This document shows positions 22,523 to 35,971 of a stretch of 64,000 nt of DNA, piece after piece. The DNA is taken from assembly GCA_030267565.1 (NCBI GenBank), contig BRXU01000011.1, positions 982,501 to 1,046,500 of the forward strand, written 5' to 3'. Position 1 is the stretch's first letter. Every line of letters starts with the position of its first letter. The position numbers and the translations under genes are program-made. Origin of the DNA: Pleodorina starrii (Eukaryota; Chlorophyta; Chlorophyceae; Chlamydomonadales; Volvocaceae). Below the pieces are notes generated by a model. It saw only the letters and a list, made by a program, of their open reading frames with translations. It searched no databases and was not told the origin of the DNA.

Positions 22523-24927
22523 ACGGCCCACGGGGCTGTGGGCCCGACGTTGGCTGAGCTGGTCCCAGCGGTCACCGCGTTTACGGTAGATGCGCCTTGC
22601 AGTGGACGCCTGCGTGTGCGTCCCACAACCTACTCTGCGGTTCTGGACAGGCGCCATGTCTGTCATTCACGCATAACCACGGCGCACCTACCGCGCACCT
22701 AAAGCCTCCTGAACTTGGACTGACGACACGCATTCATTGGCTTTTGAGCCCGGAATCCCCGAGATTCGGGCAACCCGATCAATTTCGGCTTACCTGAGCA
22801 GCCCTAGGCGGCGAGACGCGGTATGCGCGAACAGCTCTGGGGGCGAGCAGATTGCAGCTGTTGTTGGGGAACGGGGGAGCCGGCAGCCCCTAGGCAGCTG
22901 CGCAACCGAAAGCTGTGGGCTGAGATTGGGTTAAGGGTGATCTCGCCGGATGCTAACCGGCACTCATGTTAACGAACAACACAACACGGCTGCAGCCGCA
23001 ACGTTGTGTGCTCCTCATCATCCATTCCCCACCACCGGCCGCGCCTCATGTGGTCGTCGATGGTCCACGCCGCGCGACGCCATAACGCATCGCCAACGCG
23101 CCCAACGGAAACGGCCGAGAAAGCATGAGGAAACGTTACCGTTGCCTGAAGCAACCGCGCACTGGCAGGGCTTCACCACTCGCAGCACCCAGGGAAGGCT
23201 CATGTCAAACCAACCGCCCTTCGACCTGTCGACACCACCACGAGCCATGTGGACCGGCATTGTGCCCTCAAAACCGCCTATATCCGAAAGCCCACCTCGC
23301 AAACCGACACCGACACCGAACCAACCGACACAATCTTCAGGCAAGGATCAGGGCACACCGACGCACGTCGCGGCGGATCGGAGCTGCAACCCGCGTGAGG
23401 ACCCCACAACAGCGCCGCTGCAAGCCAGGGCTCCAACCCTCGAGCGACCAGCCAGCCTGATTGCGTCATCAATCATGTCTGCACTGTCCAGTCCGTCCGC
23501 AGATCTCAACAGTGGATAGGCTCGCGCCATCGAGCACGCAGGGCTACCCCGCCGCCGCGCCCCACACTCGGACCGGTACCAGTACCGGTCAAACTCAGAC
23601 TATGGGCGAGATATGTATGCAACGGTCAAGCCGCAGTGCCCCTCCCCTGGGCAAGGCGCACGCACGCGCTCAAGCAGCCCCCCCGAAGCTTGAGCCGCAA
23701 GATGGGAAACAGCGCCCTCCCTCCCACCCAACGACCAGCATGGTGGGTGCCGACTGTTCAGTCGCAGCACGGCGCGCGAACCTGGCCGTGCCGAGCGGTT
23801 CAGCAGCAAGGCGAGATTCACCAACGCACACCGGGGCACAGGAGCAGCACTCAGCAGCCACAGGGCACGCGGCTGTCTAGATATTTGCCGAGTTCATGTG
23901 GGCTCACCGCCAATTCCAGACAACTCCACACCGGGGCGAAACGACCCATGGGACTGTCGACCAAAGTCCCACCCAAATCCTGGGCGCAAGAAACGCTCTC
24001 CACTCAAGGACCCCAGAACTCGACACCCGCCGGTTCCACAGCAGGTGTCCGCGTCCGCGGGTCGAGTTCCACAGCCGCTGCTCAGCCCACACCGGTTTCC
24101 TCTCGACACCCGCGGCAACCCTGCGACCGCCCTGGCGATACGGTAGGCCCACGTTCATGCTCCACCAGTTGGTTCGACGCCCGCATTCCGCGGTGCGCGC
24201 ACGCCCATGCAGCTGCCGAGTGCGGCACGACTTGAGCACCTTTGGACGCAATCCACCTTTGAGCGTTCTCGTGCGCAGCCACCCTCGCGCGGCCGATGCT
24301 TGACAGCTGTCCCAGCCGCCGCAGCCATCGAAAGCCTACGCGCGCAGCCCGCTACACGGCCCCCCGCGAACCACGACAGAACGGTGGTGCCAACAGGGCT
24401 CACGAGGGTCCGGCTCTCCCCAGGCGGCCCCAAGAACACAGCAACAGTTCACCAACAAGACCAACAAGACCTGTGGTAGCCGCTTCGCTGGTCCATAGCT
24501 TCCATTCGTCCCCCGCCGCCGCACTGCGTTGGCTGTGCGGACGGTGGTGTACGGTGGTGTAAGCGGCGCCGCAGCTGGCCTGATGTGCGCCCCGCGTTGT
24601 CCGCGCCTGCGGTCCACATGGCTCCTGCCACTGCCGACCCCGCAGCGCGTGCGCACACACCTCCTCAACACACCAAGACGCAACCCAGCGTCCCCCCTCA
24701 CCGCGCCCATTCCGCTCCATACCTAGACACCGCATCCAAGAACAACTCCGCGCTATCCAGCCGGCTATCACCACCACCATGCTACTCCCTCGCCCCTCTT
24801 CACGTCTTCAATCCTAGCCCATTCACCATTGCCCCCTCCTCCCCCTAACACTCAAGTCGTTCCGCCGGCCGCCGCGCACTCAAGACCCCAGGCAAGCAAG
24901 CCACAAGACCTCGCTAACAGCACCCCA

Positions 24928-26171
24928 CTACACCGGCCGCCCCGCATTCGTGCTCTTGAGCGTGGTGGCCAACCAGTCAAGCCCCTCGTAAAGCCCCTCC
25001 CCCCGAGTCGCTACCGAGCTCTGCACGTGCCATTTGCGGTTGCGCATTTCTGGCAGGCCGAGCGCCTCGCACACCTCCCGCGGCGTGAGGCAGCCGCGCA
25101 TGTCCTGCTTGTTGGCAAACACCAGGATGGCGGAATGCAGCATGAGCGGGTCCTGCAGAATGGCCTGGAACTCCGCGGCCGCCTTGCCGATGCGGTCGCG
25201 GTCCTGGGAGTCGACCACAAAGATCAGCCCGTCCGTGTTGTTGAAGTAGTGCCGCCACAGCGGCCGCAGCTTCTCCTGGCCACCCACGTCCCACACCGTG
25301 AAGACCACGTTTTTGTACTGCACCTTTTCAACGTTGAACCCTTCAGATTGGCGAGCGGGCGGGTGGGGGCCGGAGGCGGGTGCGAGTGAGCGTAGGGCGG
25401 ACCGGGGGAAGGCAGACGGGCGTGAGCAAGGGCGAGGTAATAACGTGTGCGTGAGTGCGGGGGGAGGGGTGTGGCGCTGGCACATGCGCGTGGGCAGGTA
25501 ACGGATGGTGTGCATGGGCAAGGATTGGTGAGGACGGCACGTCAGGTCTCTGTTGTGAGTAGCAAGGGACTTGGGCGGCGCGATTGAATTGACGGAAAAG
25601 AAAACGATTCGCCTTGTTGCGTGATGCGGGAAGCAAGGGGTGGTGACACGTCGGACTGACGCCGTCGGGGGCGTTGCCCTCCCGGAACGGCTGCCCGCGC
25701 GTACTGTGTCTGTTATGGGGCGGCACTGGTCCCGAGCCCTGAAATCGACAACACCCCGAGCTTTGGGGTCACCGGGTACGCACTGAAGAGTGCGTGCGTG
25801 ACGTGCGTGCGTGAGTGCACGCGTGCCCCTACGGCGTCCTACCCAAGCGCGCAGAAGGAGAGTCGCGTGAAAGGGGCATAAGTCGACATTCATGTGCAAT
25901 AAGGGATTTGCTTCAAGATTGACGTCCCTCGCTTAGACTCGGCGGAACGCGGCAAATCTCACGCAGGGGTGTCTTTCTGCGAAGAGGCGCTGCAGCCCAA
26001 GACACATCCAGCAGTGATCTTACCGATGGTTGGAACAGTTGTCAAAACTTCGCCGATGTGCAGTTTGTAGAGGATGGTGGTCTTGCCGGCAGCGTCCAGC
26101 CCCAGCATCACAACCCGCATCTCACGGTTCCCAAAAAATTTATCAAATAACTTTGTAATTGCCTGCCCCAT
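24928..26171 (-). CDS. ARFB1: ADP-ribosylation factor, plant ARF-B class small GTPase
   Basis: Arf-family GTPase that recruits coat proteins and effectors to membranes; plant ARF-B proteins have been placed at the plasma membrane and Golgi. Exon 1 is 26024-26171 and exon 2 is 24928-25340. The 683-bp intron splits the glycine codon of PTIG|F. Total 561 bp, 186 aa, the usual Arf length. Visible features: MGQ start with Gly2 for N-myristoylation and an amphipathic helix ([10 protein letters not shown]); P-loop GLDAAGKT (24-31); switch 1 PTIGF with Thr48; switch 2 WDVGGQ with catalytic Gln71; NKQD (126-129); a G5-like SSVATRG segment. [20 protein letters not shown] and [12 protein letters not shown] resemble the ARFB1b/1c type of land plants more than ARF1. 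All catalytic positions are intact. It shares a 592-bp upstream region with the divergent coiled-coil gene. Class assignment rests on remembered family sequences. Confidence 0.95.
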
Positions 26172-26763
26172 GGTGGGGAGTTCCTGACGAGGCGGGAGCG
26201 TAAGAGAAACTGCCTTTCTGTCCGCTGGGCTATGAAAGCTGTGGGGCCTCGCAATTGCGTGAAAGCGTTCTAGCGTCTTAGTATATGAGGGCTGAAATAA
26301 GTCGGCGTCGAAGGGTGAATATTGAGAAAGCGTACAGGGTACAGCGTTCAACAGCGAACGAAGAGTGGGGCTTCAAGCCGCAAGGCGTTTCGGGTCCGAA
26401 AGATTACAGGTTCTTGTTGTTTGGAGCACGGTGATTTGCGCTGCCAGTTTGTCTGCCTCTCTGCCACATCGATGCCGGACGATGCCGCGAAGTTCCAAAA
26501 GTCGTGCAACGGTTGTGCGGGCGAGGTGCTTCTCCCTCAGTCGAATTCGCGTTCACTGTCCAATACATGTTTCATCGACATGTTTGATAACAGCAAACGC
26601 GTCCTCCATGAACGCATCCTTTACGTTTACTGATGGGTCAGAGACAGCTGCTGAACGGTGCTGCTGATGCATGTCAAAGCAGGCTTTTTGGGGTGTGCTG
26701 TCATAAGAAAGCAATATAACAGGGCTGCCTAGTTCAGCAGTCTTGTGTGACGGGACTAGAAGC
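26172..26763. promoter_or_regulatory. Putative bidirectional promoter between ARF-B and the coiled-coil gene
   Basis: Only 592 bp separate the two divergent start codons, so both 5' UTRs and promoters must fit here. It is AT-richer than the flanking exons. No in-frame upstream ATG joins the exon starting at 26764. I cannot identify specific binding sites. Confidence 0.55.
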
Positions 26764-29700
26764 ATGGCATCACTGGGACCTTCGTCCTCCAACTCCAGAG
26801 GCCAAGGGCGGGAGATCTTGGACGACATTTCGGCTGCACAACAATATGTGCTTGACTTGCAGGTATATCACGGCAGGGAGTCCGTGTTGCGGCTTAGTTG
26901 CCCAGAACGCGCCTTGAGTACTGTCGCCAACCCGCTGCCTGGCTTGCTTTGCTCAGGTGCTGTTCTACTCTTTGAAGACGGTGGCAGCAAACGCGCAAAA
27001 GGACGCAAGGGACACGGTGCGTCTGGCGGCCTTACAGAGTGTCCTGTGTGTTGCGGAAGCTGGGTACCTTTGCCGTCCCCAACTCACGCGCACTCCGCAC
27101 GCACTGTTTGACAGGCCGCAGCGGCGAAAGCAGCCGGCTCAAAGGACGCCGCCGGCAGTTCGGCAGGGCATGCGGCCGGTGACTGCCGGTCCGGCGCCAC
27201 GCCCGCCACGTCAGCGCTGCAGCAGCAAATTGACGATCTCACTCAGCAGCTGGAAACGGAGCGCAGGGAGCGCGCCCGCCTTCAGGAGCAATACGACCAA
27301 GCTGTATCCATGCTACGGTACGGGAGTCTGTTCAGTATTCCCGAATAATCAGTGGTACTGAATGCGATAACCCATGACAAGGCATCGCGGCACGCCCGTG
27401 AGTAGTTCAGTCCTCGAACCACACCCGCGCAGAAGCTGCGCTCGCCTTAGCCGCGCCATTGCCCTTTGCCTGTCAAGCCTGCTCCTGCGCATCCTGGTCC
27501 AGCGCGCGCGGCAATCCTTCTACGGAATGCAGCACGCCGCAGACCCGACTGCGAGCAGGGCAGCCAGGTCGATGCGAGCAGCCCTGAACGAATTTCCCGT
27601 AGCGAGGCTTCGGCGCCTGCACGCCCAAGGGCGAATCCGTCCCTACCCCGCTCAACCTTTACCGCCTGCGCGCCACCAATTTACATCTGCCCGCACCCAC
27701 GGAGGTCGCATCCACCACCCCGAAATGCCGTACTTGCTGTGCCATGCAGCAAGTCCTACGGCCAAATCGTGGACGATTACCTGTTCGCGACGGAACAGCT
27801 GCACGTGCGGACCAAGCAGCTGGAGGGGCTCATGGACGTGACGACCACCGCCACCGCAGCCCCGTCACCCGCATCCAATCAGCCGCGCGCCGGGCCGCAG
27901 CCCGCCGCGTCGTCAGGCGACGGCGAGGAAGGCGACCAGCCTCTGCTCGAGCCGCAGCAGCAGCGGCGTCGGCGGCAACCCCAGGAGAGCCACCTGGATC
28001 TCCATCCTCGACAGGAGGACGGGCTCTCAGAGCCCTGGGGCTCCTTCAGCCCCAGCTCCGCCCCCGGGCGTGCCAGCTACGGCGATGTGCCGCTGGTGGA
28101 GGCGCCGGGCGCGGCGCGGCGCGCCGACTCGGGCGCCACCTCCGCGGATCACAAGCGCCGCCACCGCCACGTGGCGGCCGCCGCTGACGCTGCTGGGTCC
28201 GCTGACGCCGCCACTGCATTCGGCGGCGACGGCGTCCGGACGGCGCCGGGCTCCCGGTCGACCTCGCACGGCAGCAACGGCAGCGGCGGCGCTGTCGGGG
28301 GGACGAATGGCGCCGTCGCCGCTGCCGCCGCGCATCGGCTTGCCGTTGCAGCGGGGCACGAGCAGCCAACGTCGGTGGAACAGGTACGGTTCGCCTGAGG
28401 ACAGCTGAGGAACTCGTTTCTGGCCGGGGAGCGGCGTGTGTATGGTTGGGTTGGATGAGGCGGACAGGAGAGGAGGCGCGTGAGCGGGGGCAGGGGGGCA
28501 GTGCAGCTGCGTGCACGCAGCACCCAGCACCATGCTGGCAGTGATAAATCCGTCCGCGGCTCTGGACTCTGGCTGGCTGGTCCACAATTCTGCTGCGAGT
28601 TACCTGAGAGCTCTCGGCTTGGGGCTTCCACACGCGCAGTTCGTATGTAAAGCTTGCGCGAAAGGCACACCTACCGCCAGGTGGCGCGAAAGCGATGCAG
28701 CCAGCTGCGCAAAGGGCAACGCCCCGAAGGTGAACGCGGCGTGATCGCAGCGACTGTCCCGCGCTTGAGAAACGCGGCGCCCCTTGTCTTGTTGTATGTT
28801 TGTATTGAGCGCTACACGCACGCACGCACGCGCGCAGGCGGCGCTGCCATCCCAGCGCAGCGCTCGGAGCTCCACCCTCCTCGACAGCCTACGCGCGGTG
28901 TCGACCCCAGCGCCGGGGCCGCAGGCCGCCCGTCCGCAGGCGCACAGCCCGCGGGCGAAGGCGCGGCAGTGGGCGCCGCACGGTGGCGGCACCGGCCAGG
29001 GCCCGGACGCGTCGCCGCTGAGCTCGCCGCACGGAGAAGCGCTCCATGGGATCGGCCAACAAACGGGCCCGCCGCGGGAGGCCTCCGACCTCGCCCCGCC
29101 TCAGCATCTGCGTGCGCAGCACGTGAGCCCGGCGCCGCGCGTTCGGTCGCGGCCGGCCGACCAGGTCGTGGCCGCCGCATTCGTCCGCCTGGACGGCGCG
29201 GCGCACCGGGAAGCAGCCGCCGCGTCGATGACATCTACCGAGATAACAGGGTACGGCCGGCGGGGTACCGGCAAGCGAAGCTTGGGAGGATTGGGGCGAT
29301 GGCGGCTTGGGGGCTTGCGCCGTATGCGCGCGTGCGTTCGCACACAGGCCAGCGGGATGGTGTGAGCCAGCCAGCCAGCCGGCCAAGGTCAGCCTTGGTC
29401 CATACAGGTGTCTGCACGCTCCGAAACCCGCATGCGTTCGCCGTTACAGCCCAGCCCAACCAAAGTCCCTACGGCCCTTGCTGCCTATGCCGCATTGCTG
29501 GCCGCAGGACGCTCGCCGGCGAGCACGTTTTCGGTGCTACCTTTGGCGCAGGAAGCCGCGCCGCGCAGGCGCTGCACGAGGGCGATCCTCCCGCCTCCGG
29601 AGCGGCATCGCCCGGCCTCAGCCTTGGCCTCGGCGCGGCAAAGCCCGCCGCGAGCACCCTTGGCCGTTCGGCGGTTGCGGTGGGAGCCGATCGACCTTAC

Positions 29701-32700
29701 GTGCCCGCTTCCGCCGCCGCCGCCGCCACGGCATCCTCCCTGACCTCGGCATCCGCCCTGGATCCGGAGGCGTCCACACGTTCCCTTGCCGGCGCTGCTG
29801 CAGGCGGAAGGCACTCCGTTCTACCCGCGCGCACGTCCGGGCAGCGTGGCCCGGAGCAGTCGCAGCCGCCCCTGCCGGGTCGGCTGACGGGCAGAGACGA
29901 AGGCATCGCGGTGCAGTCGCCCCCGCTGGGTGTCAGGGACCCGGATGGGGACCGCGACCGGGCCACGGAGAATGATCGCGACCACGGGCGGGACCGAGAG
30001 CGAGACGGCGGGCGCGAGGGGGACCGGGAGCAGGCCATTCGTGGTCGCGCACGGGGTGCGGCTGTTGCGCCCTTCGCGGATGCCTGGGCGACTGCCGCCG
30101 CCGCCCTGCGCCCCGCGGCCAGCTCCCGGGTGGCCGGGACTGGACGCCAATCAGCGGAGGCGGGTGACCCGACGGGCGCCCCAACGATGGCCAGTGACCC
30201 GCTTGACACGACGGCGGCAGCGGCAGCGGCGGCCGGTGTGGAGCACACTGACAGCCGCGGCGCGGGGATGGCCGCCCGGGCGGCCGCTAGTGAGCTGGGC
30301 CCTGCCGCGGCAGGGTCTTTCGGGCGGCGCCGCTGGGATGTCGGGGCTTCGGCCTCGCACTCGGTTTCGGAGCACCGGCCGGATCGCTCAGCGCGCGAGG
30401 GCGGGGGCGGTGAGGCAGGGGAGGTGCTGATGGGTGCGGACGAAGGGCTTGTGGGCGCCGCCGGCCGCGCGGCTGGCGGCGCGGCGGGGCTGCACAGCTC
30501 CCTTCAGACGCCCCCGGCCGACGGCCTGCAGCGCCGCGGCCGTGCCGCCGCACAACCCGACGGGGACAACAACACGCACGGAGTCGGGGACCACGCTGCC
30601 GCTGCCAACGGCGCAGCCGATGTAACGCCCAAAAGCGGTCCGAAGCGCCTTCGGCGCTCCGTCAGCAGCCCCGCGGAGCGGCCCAGTCGCCGCACTGCCG
30701 CCGCCGCAGCCAAGGCGGCGGCAGCGGACCTGACGGGGTTGGAGGAGGAGGCCGCCGCTGAGGCCGACACTGCGAGCGCTGAACGGCGCGAGGCCGCCGG
30801 AATGCCTGGCAGCTATCGGTCATCCAACCGTGCGGCGAGCCGGCCCGTGCCGCCGGCGGAACCGGCGAGCGCGTCCAGTGCAGCAGCGGCGGCGGCAGCA
30901 GAGCTGCGGCACGGTGCCGCGGGGCCGCCCTCGCGCCGGCGAACCCTGCGCTACGTCATGTCGGCCCCGCCGCCGGAGGCGGCACCGGCGGCTTCACTGC
31001 ACAGTCCCCCCACGCGTGTCACACGCGGGGGCCCCTTCGCTGACCCCGCGGCGGCGGCGGCTGCAGTCGAAGCGGCGGCCGCAGCAACTCCTCCCTCATC
31101 ATCTGCTGCTGCTGCAGCGGCTGCTGCAGCCCGTTCCGTGGCGGCTGCAGCGCCGCAAGAGCACCATACCCGGGCGGTTGGCGGTGGTGCCAGCGGCGTC
31201 GGCGTCGGCGGCTCCCCGGCTCGGTACAGCGCCAGAGCAGGTGCTCTGGAGCGCGAGCGTGGCGCAGCCAGCGGTGCTGGGGCCGCTCCTGCGACGCCCG
31301 AGTCGCGAACGCCAGAGCCCCGGGTCGACCCAGCGGACCTGGTCAGAGGGGTGCAGCTCGACCTGGACGCGTATCTGCTCCGCGTGCGGGAGAGGGCTGC
31401 GGCTGCGGCGGCTGCGGCGAATGCTGCAGCTGGGGCCGGCGCAGGCGTGGGTGTGGGTGCGCAGCGGCAGGACGCTGCCGGCCTCTTTGGGTTCCCGTCC
31501 GACCGCGTGCCAGGCAGTGTGGCGGCAGCAGTCGACGGCGGCGGCTGCAGCAACAGAGCGGCGGCGGATGTAGCCGCGGCGGCAGCGGAGGCTGCAGCAT
31601 CGAGAAGAGGAGGGGCCAGTCCTGACGCGGCGGCGGCGGCGGCTGCAACGCCTGGGGCAGGCGGCCGCAGCGCCGCAGCCGCGGCTGCAGCTGCTACCGT
31701 TACGCCTGCGGGAAACTTCCCCAGGGGCAGCGGCGACGGCGGTAGCATTGCGTCGTCAGCCTCGGTTGAGGGGCTGGCGTCGCTGGTGCGCAGCCTGCGG
31801 CAGAAGCTGGTGAGCAGGCAGCGGGAGTACGACAGTGGCGCCGACGGCGGCCCCACGGATGACGACGAGGACGTTGGCGTGGACGTCGATCTCGACGACG
31901 CGGACGGCGCGTGGCGAACGGAGGATGACGATGCTTATGACGCGTACAGCGCCGGCGGCTGTGGGGATGTTGGGGAGGTGGGCGACGCCGACGAGCTCTT
32001 CCTCCGGGCCTACGGCGGTGGCGACGGCGACGCAGACTCCGCGGCGTATAGCTCCGACAGCGGCCAGAACGATGGCGAGCTCGACGATGATGACGACGTG
32101 GGAAACGATGTCATGTACGACACGTACGACAGACTGTATGGCGGTGTGTTTGACAGCGACGGCGTTGCCGTCGCCGCGGCCGCGCGGCGCTCCAGCGGCG
32201 CAGCGGCTGCGGGTGCCGATGAAGCAGGTCGGTCCCGCCGTGGAGACGGCCGCAACGGAGGGGCGCCGCGGACGCGGGCGCGGTCTCCGGAGGCCGTTGG
32301 CGGCCTTGACAGCGCCGCTCCTGAGTTCTCTGGCATGGCCTGGTACGGAGGCAGCGCCAGCTCGGACAGCAGTGCTGAAGACGCGCAACGGGGCCGCCAC
32401 GACTATCGTGCAGCCGCTCAAGGCAGCGGCAGTGGCACGGACGGCACGGCGGCGTTCTGGGATGTCAGCGGCGGGGTCGGGGGCTTGGAGCCGGGTCGGA
32501 ACCAACGCGCTGCTCCTGCAGGCTCCAGGCGGGCCGGTAGCGACGCGCGCGGCGGCCTGACCTCCCTGCTCGATGCCGTGAACGCGGCCACGCTGGGCGG
32601 CGTGGGGATCTCGCGCAGCGCCAGCCGCGGCGGACCGAAAACCGCCGCAGCGCCAGCCGTGGCGGGGCTGCATCAGGGCAGGGGCGCTGCGCCGCACGAC

Positions 32701-33804
32701 CGCGCAGCCACGGCGACGGCGGCTGCGGCCTGGGAAGCGCGCGGCGGGGGGCCGGGGGCCGGGATGGGCGCCGGGGCGGGGGCCTGGTCGGCGGGCGCCC
32801 AGCCGGACCGTGTGCCGCCGCAGGACCAGACGAGTCCGCGGAAGGACAGCGGAGCCGCGTACAGCCGTAACGCAACTTCCTTCAAATGGAAAGCTGGTGT
32901 GAGCGGCATGGAGCCGGCGGCTGGCGCCAGCGCAGCCGCCGCTGCTGCCGAGGCTGACTTCGGGCTCGGCGCGAGCGGCAGTTTCTCCAGCTCGCGGTGG
33001 GGCCCCACTGGCGGCTCCGCGGCCTCCGCCGCCGCCTTCGCTGCGGGCGGCGCCAGGGACGCAGCCGCCGCCGCCGCCGCTGGTGGCTTTGCCCGCACCG
33101 ACGCAGCCGATACCGCGGCGGCAGCATCACCCGAGCTGCAGAGCATCCGCAGCGAGGCCATGTTTGCGCGCATCAAGAAGCAGTTGGACGAGCTGCAGAG
33201 CTCCTTCTCGCAGGGACTGGGGCTGGCGCGCGGGGCGGACGGCCCCAGCCGCGCGGGCAGCAGCGGCAGCAGCGGCGGCGGCGGCTCCGGATCGGGCGCG
33301 GAGCAGCATTCCGCTGCGGCTCATGCAGCGGCAGCGACGGCGGCCGCAGCAGCGGCATTGAGGGGTGATGCCTGGCGTGCGAGTGAGCGCATGAGCGGCG
33401 GCAGCGGCGGCGGGATGGCGTATGAGGCCGGCGCCAGCGGGGTCGCGGCGCGAGGCGCTGGCGGCCAGGGCGTGGGGGCAGCGTCCAGCAGCGGTGAGGG
33501 AGGGCTGCGCGGGGGCAGCTTCGCCTCTGCCGGCAGTAGCAGTGGGGAAGCGGCAGGTGGAGGCGGAAGGCTGCCGCTGCGGGAAGAGGGTGCTGCGGCT
33601 GGATCGGTCGGGGGCGGTCGGGAGGCCGGGTGCAGCGCCGGGCTCCATGGCGTCGGGAGCGCGGATCAGCAGGTATATGGGGAAGCTGTTAACGCGTCCT
33701 CTAGGAGGTCAGCAGCTGCATCTTCGCATGCTAGGGCGTCAGGCGCGGGCGGATCTGGAGCGAAGCCGCACGGCATCGTACTGCACGGCGAGGGCGATGA
33801 TTAG
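26764..33804 (+). CDS. Large coiled-coil and low-complexity protein, 6 exons (function unknown)
   Basis: Not recognised. Exons: 26764-26862, 26957-27016, 27115-27317, 27750-28383, 28838-29250, 29508-33804. Phases match; the total is 5706 bp (about 1901 aa). The N-terminal 160 residues are helical and heptad-like: ILDDISAAQQYVLDLQVLFY, then LQQQIDDLTQQLETERRERA, then YGQIVDDYLFATEQL, which suggests a coiled-coil oligomer. The rest is rich in Ala, Gly, Ser and Arg, with an Arg/Asp/Glu alternating patch near 29940-30030, an acidic segment (about 31850-32130, with runs such as DDDEDVGVDVDLDDADGA), and a late helix MFARIKKQLDELQSSFSQGL (about 33161-33220). The start is the first ATG of exon 1. The short exons 1-3 are supported by good GT-AG sites and phase agreement. 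A GTATAT motif at 33672 could be a further donor, so the C-terminus may differ. It could be a cytoskeletal, basal-body or scaffold protein; this is a guess. Confidence 0.7.
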
Positions 33805-35971
33805 ATAAATGCATGGACTCTCTCGTAAAGTTTTCTATAATTTCTCTGCGCGCCTTCCTTGAATGGTTTGTTTTGGATGGGACTTGACTAGCGTGCCTCG
33901 GGTTCCTGTCTTAGCGATCGGACGTGAACTTGGCAGTTTATTACAGCTTCTGGGATATGTTCCGCGATTTTGTCGCCAAAGACGTTTCCAGTGCATGTGC
34001 TTTGATTTGGACATATGCGCACGGAGGACTGAGAGGCGGCGGCACCAGCGGCTTGCGATGGCGGCGCGCAGCCAGCGGCTGTAGACTCGCGCGTGTGCAT
34101 GCCGTGTGCTCTCATCTTGTGGTTGATGCCTTCGCGCGCGAATCTACTGCTTTGTCTGCAATTACAGTTGCTCACTCGGCAAGGATGAAACTCTGATCGC
34201 GAGGCTAACGCTGAGCGCAATTTACGAAGACTAATAATTTCTGAGCCGATCCCGAGCACGCACTTCTGCATACCATTGCTTTTGAACCACGGTATCATTG
34301 CTGGACGGTAGGTGGTATTCGATAATGTTGCCCCTGTGCCGAGGCGTTGAGATTGGCTCCGTGCGTGAACCGTGCGCTATAACACAGATGCTCGGCAGCC
34401 CTGCTGGATGTGAAGCATGAAGTGCTGAGCAGCATCAGCGCTGGCTAACTGCGGCATGCGCTTCCGTGAACGTGGCCTTTACGGAGTCGGGCTGGGAGGG
34501 GCCGGGCTGGGGGGACAGGTACGCGCCCAACTATAAAACGTTACAGCAATAGCAGCAACCGCCACTAGGGGGTGGGTAATGCAGCGCCCAATGGTGCACA
34601 GGACGCCCGGGGGAAACAAACACATCACCCCTTCTCCTGTCCCTCACTGAGTCATCCGGCCGTTGCTCGGCACGCAACCACGCATAGACAAGCTAATACG
34701 CACTCTGTGCTGCTGCGTGCTAGCATCCCCTCAATGCGCTTTGCATCTTCCTTACAGGACGACACTGTCGCATAAACAACGCAAACCACACAAAGCTCCC
34801 ACCTGCGCAGCCTGCGCCCGCGTTGCAAGGCTGAAAGCACCAGGTAAAAGCTTGAGCGTCAAGCGACTCGCGCGCCACTCGACGGATTTGTCAGTATCAG
34901 CCCACAAGTTCAGGCACATTGCCGCCGGCACAGGCCACACCCCGCCAAGAGGGCGCGAAAAAGAGTCTTCCTCTGCCCACCAATGCCCAGTGAGCTGCAG
35001 CACCCTTGGTGCTCCATGGCCCCCATGTACAAGGCTACAAGCCCATAAGACGTAACCATACACACATACACACCTGTGGCGCGCCCGACCTCGCCGGAAG
35101 GTGCAACACAGTTCAAATGATGCAACGCTTTTGCGAGCATGAGGCGTCATCCCACGAGCCCTGCCCTCCACCCCTGCGCATCGTCCACCCGCACAACGAC
35201 CCAACGGTCCCAACCGATCCTTGACTCGCTGTCGCCGGATCTGATCTGAATCCGCCCCGCGCATCGCTACTTCGTAGCAGGACAAGTGCGGGAGCAAGTT
35301 GGGGCTTCCGTACCGGGGTGCTCTGCGCCTCTGGCCTGCCGTGCGCCCTGTTCTCGCCCCGTCCGCTAGTTCAGTCCAATCCACCGCTGGGCTACTCCCT
35401 GCGTTCTGCGCTGTCATCAGTGCAGTGTGTGGCGACACAATTGTCACATTGCGAACCCAAGAGAAGCCAGTCCGAAGCCAAATGACCATCCAGCAACCAC
35501 CCCAAAACGGCAAATCAAGCGGCCAAGAAAACTCCTCCGGGCGAGAGGGGCACCTCTCCCTCCAGTGGCCCGGAGCCCATTGTCACAACGAGTCACAAAT
35601 ACTGACAAATACTTCTGCCTCTCCGATATGTGGAGCCGATACCTTTGCGCGCGGAGGGCTTCTTTGACCCCCTTAGTACTGACCAAAAACTCACGGATGA
35701 AATAAAATGCTCTGCGTTGTCCCCATAATTCAGAGGCGCCAAGCTTGCTCGTCGCCTTTCCACGCTCTACGGGCTCATATGGCAATATTTAGCGCGCCAA
35801 GCAAGTCCCATGCTACCGGTAATAACTCAACTCCAGCAGGTAACCCGGACTTGGTCAGTCAGATCTCCACATGCGTTTCCAAGCCTGGCCTCAGCTCGGC
35901 CACCCAGCGACTCAAGGCATGGTGACTGAAGACCGCAACCCAAAGGGGCTGGGGGCAGGAGATGCTCTGCC
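33805..35971. other. Convergent intergenic region
   Basis: About 2.2 kb between the converging 3' ends of the coiled-coil gene and the three-module secreted protein gene. AT content rises just after the stop at 33804. No open frame here shows a domain or splice partner; it should contain both 3' UTRs. Confidence 0.55.

Larger units (their letters stand above)
20912..24927. other. Convergent intergenic region, IQ-motif gene and ARF-B gene
   Basis: About 4 kb between two converging genes, expected to hold both 3' UTRs. It contains a GCGTA array, a GT run and an AT-rich patch near 22240-22300. From 22940 to 24900 several overlapping Ser/Pro/Thr-rich open frames exist, but they have no domains and codon use unlike the neighbouring exons; I do not call them genes. 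Confidence 0.5.

Noticed and set aside
22950..24235. Ser/Pro/Thr-rich open frames after the IQ-motif gene
   Set aside because: Several overlapping frames of equal length, no domain, and a position in the expected 3' region of the ARF-B gene.
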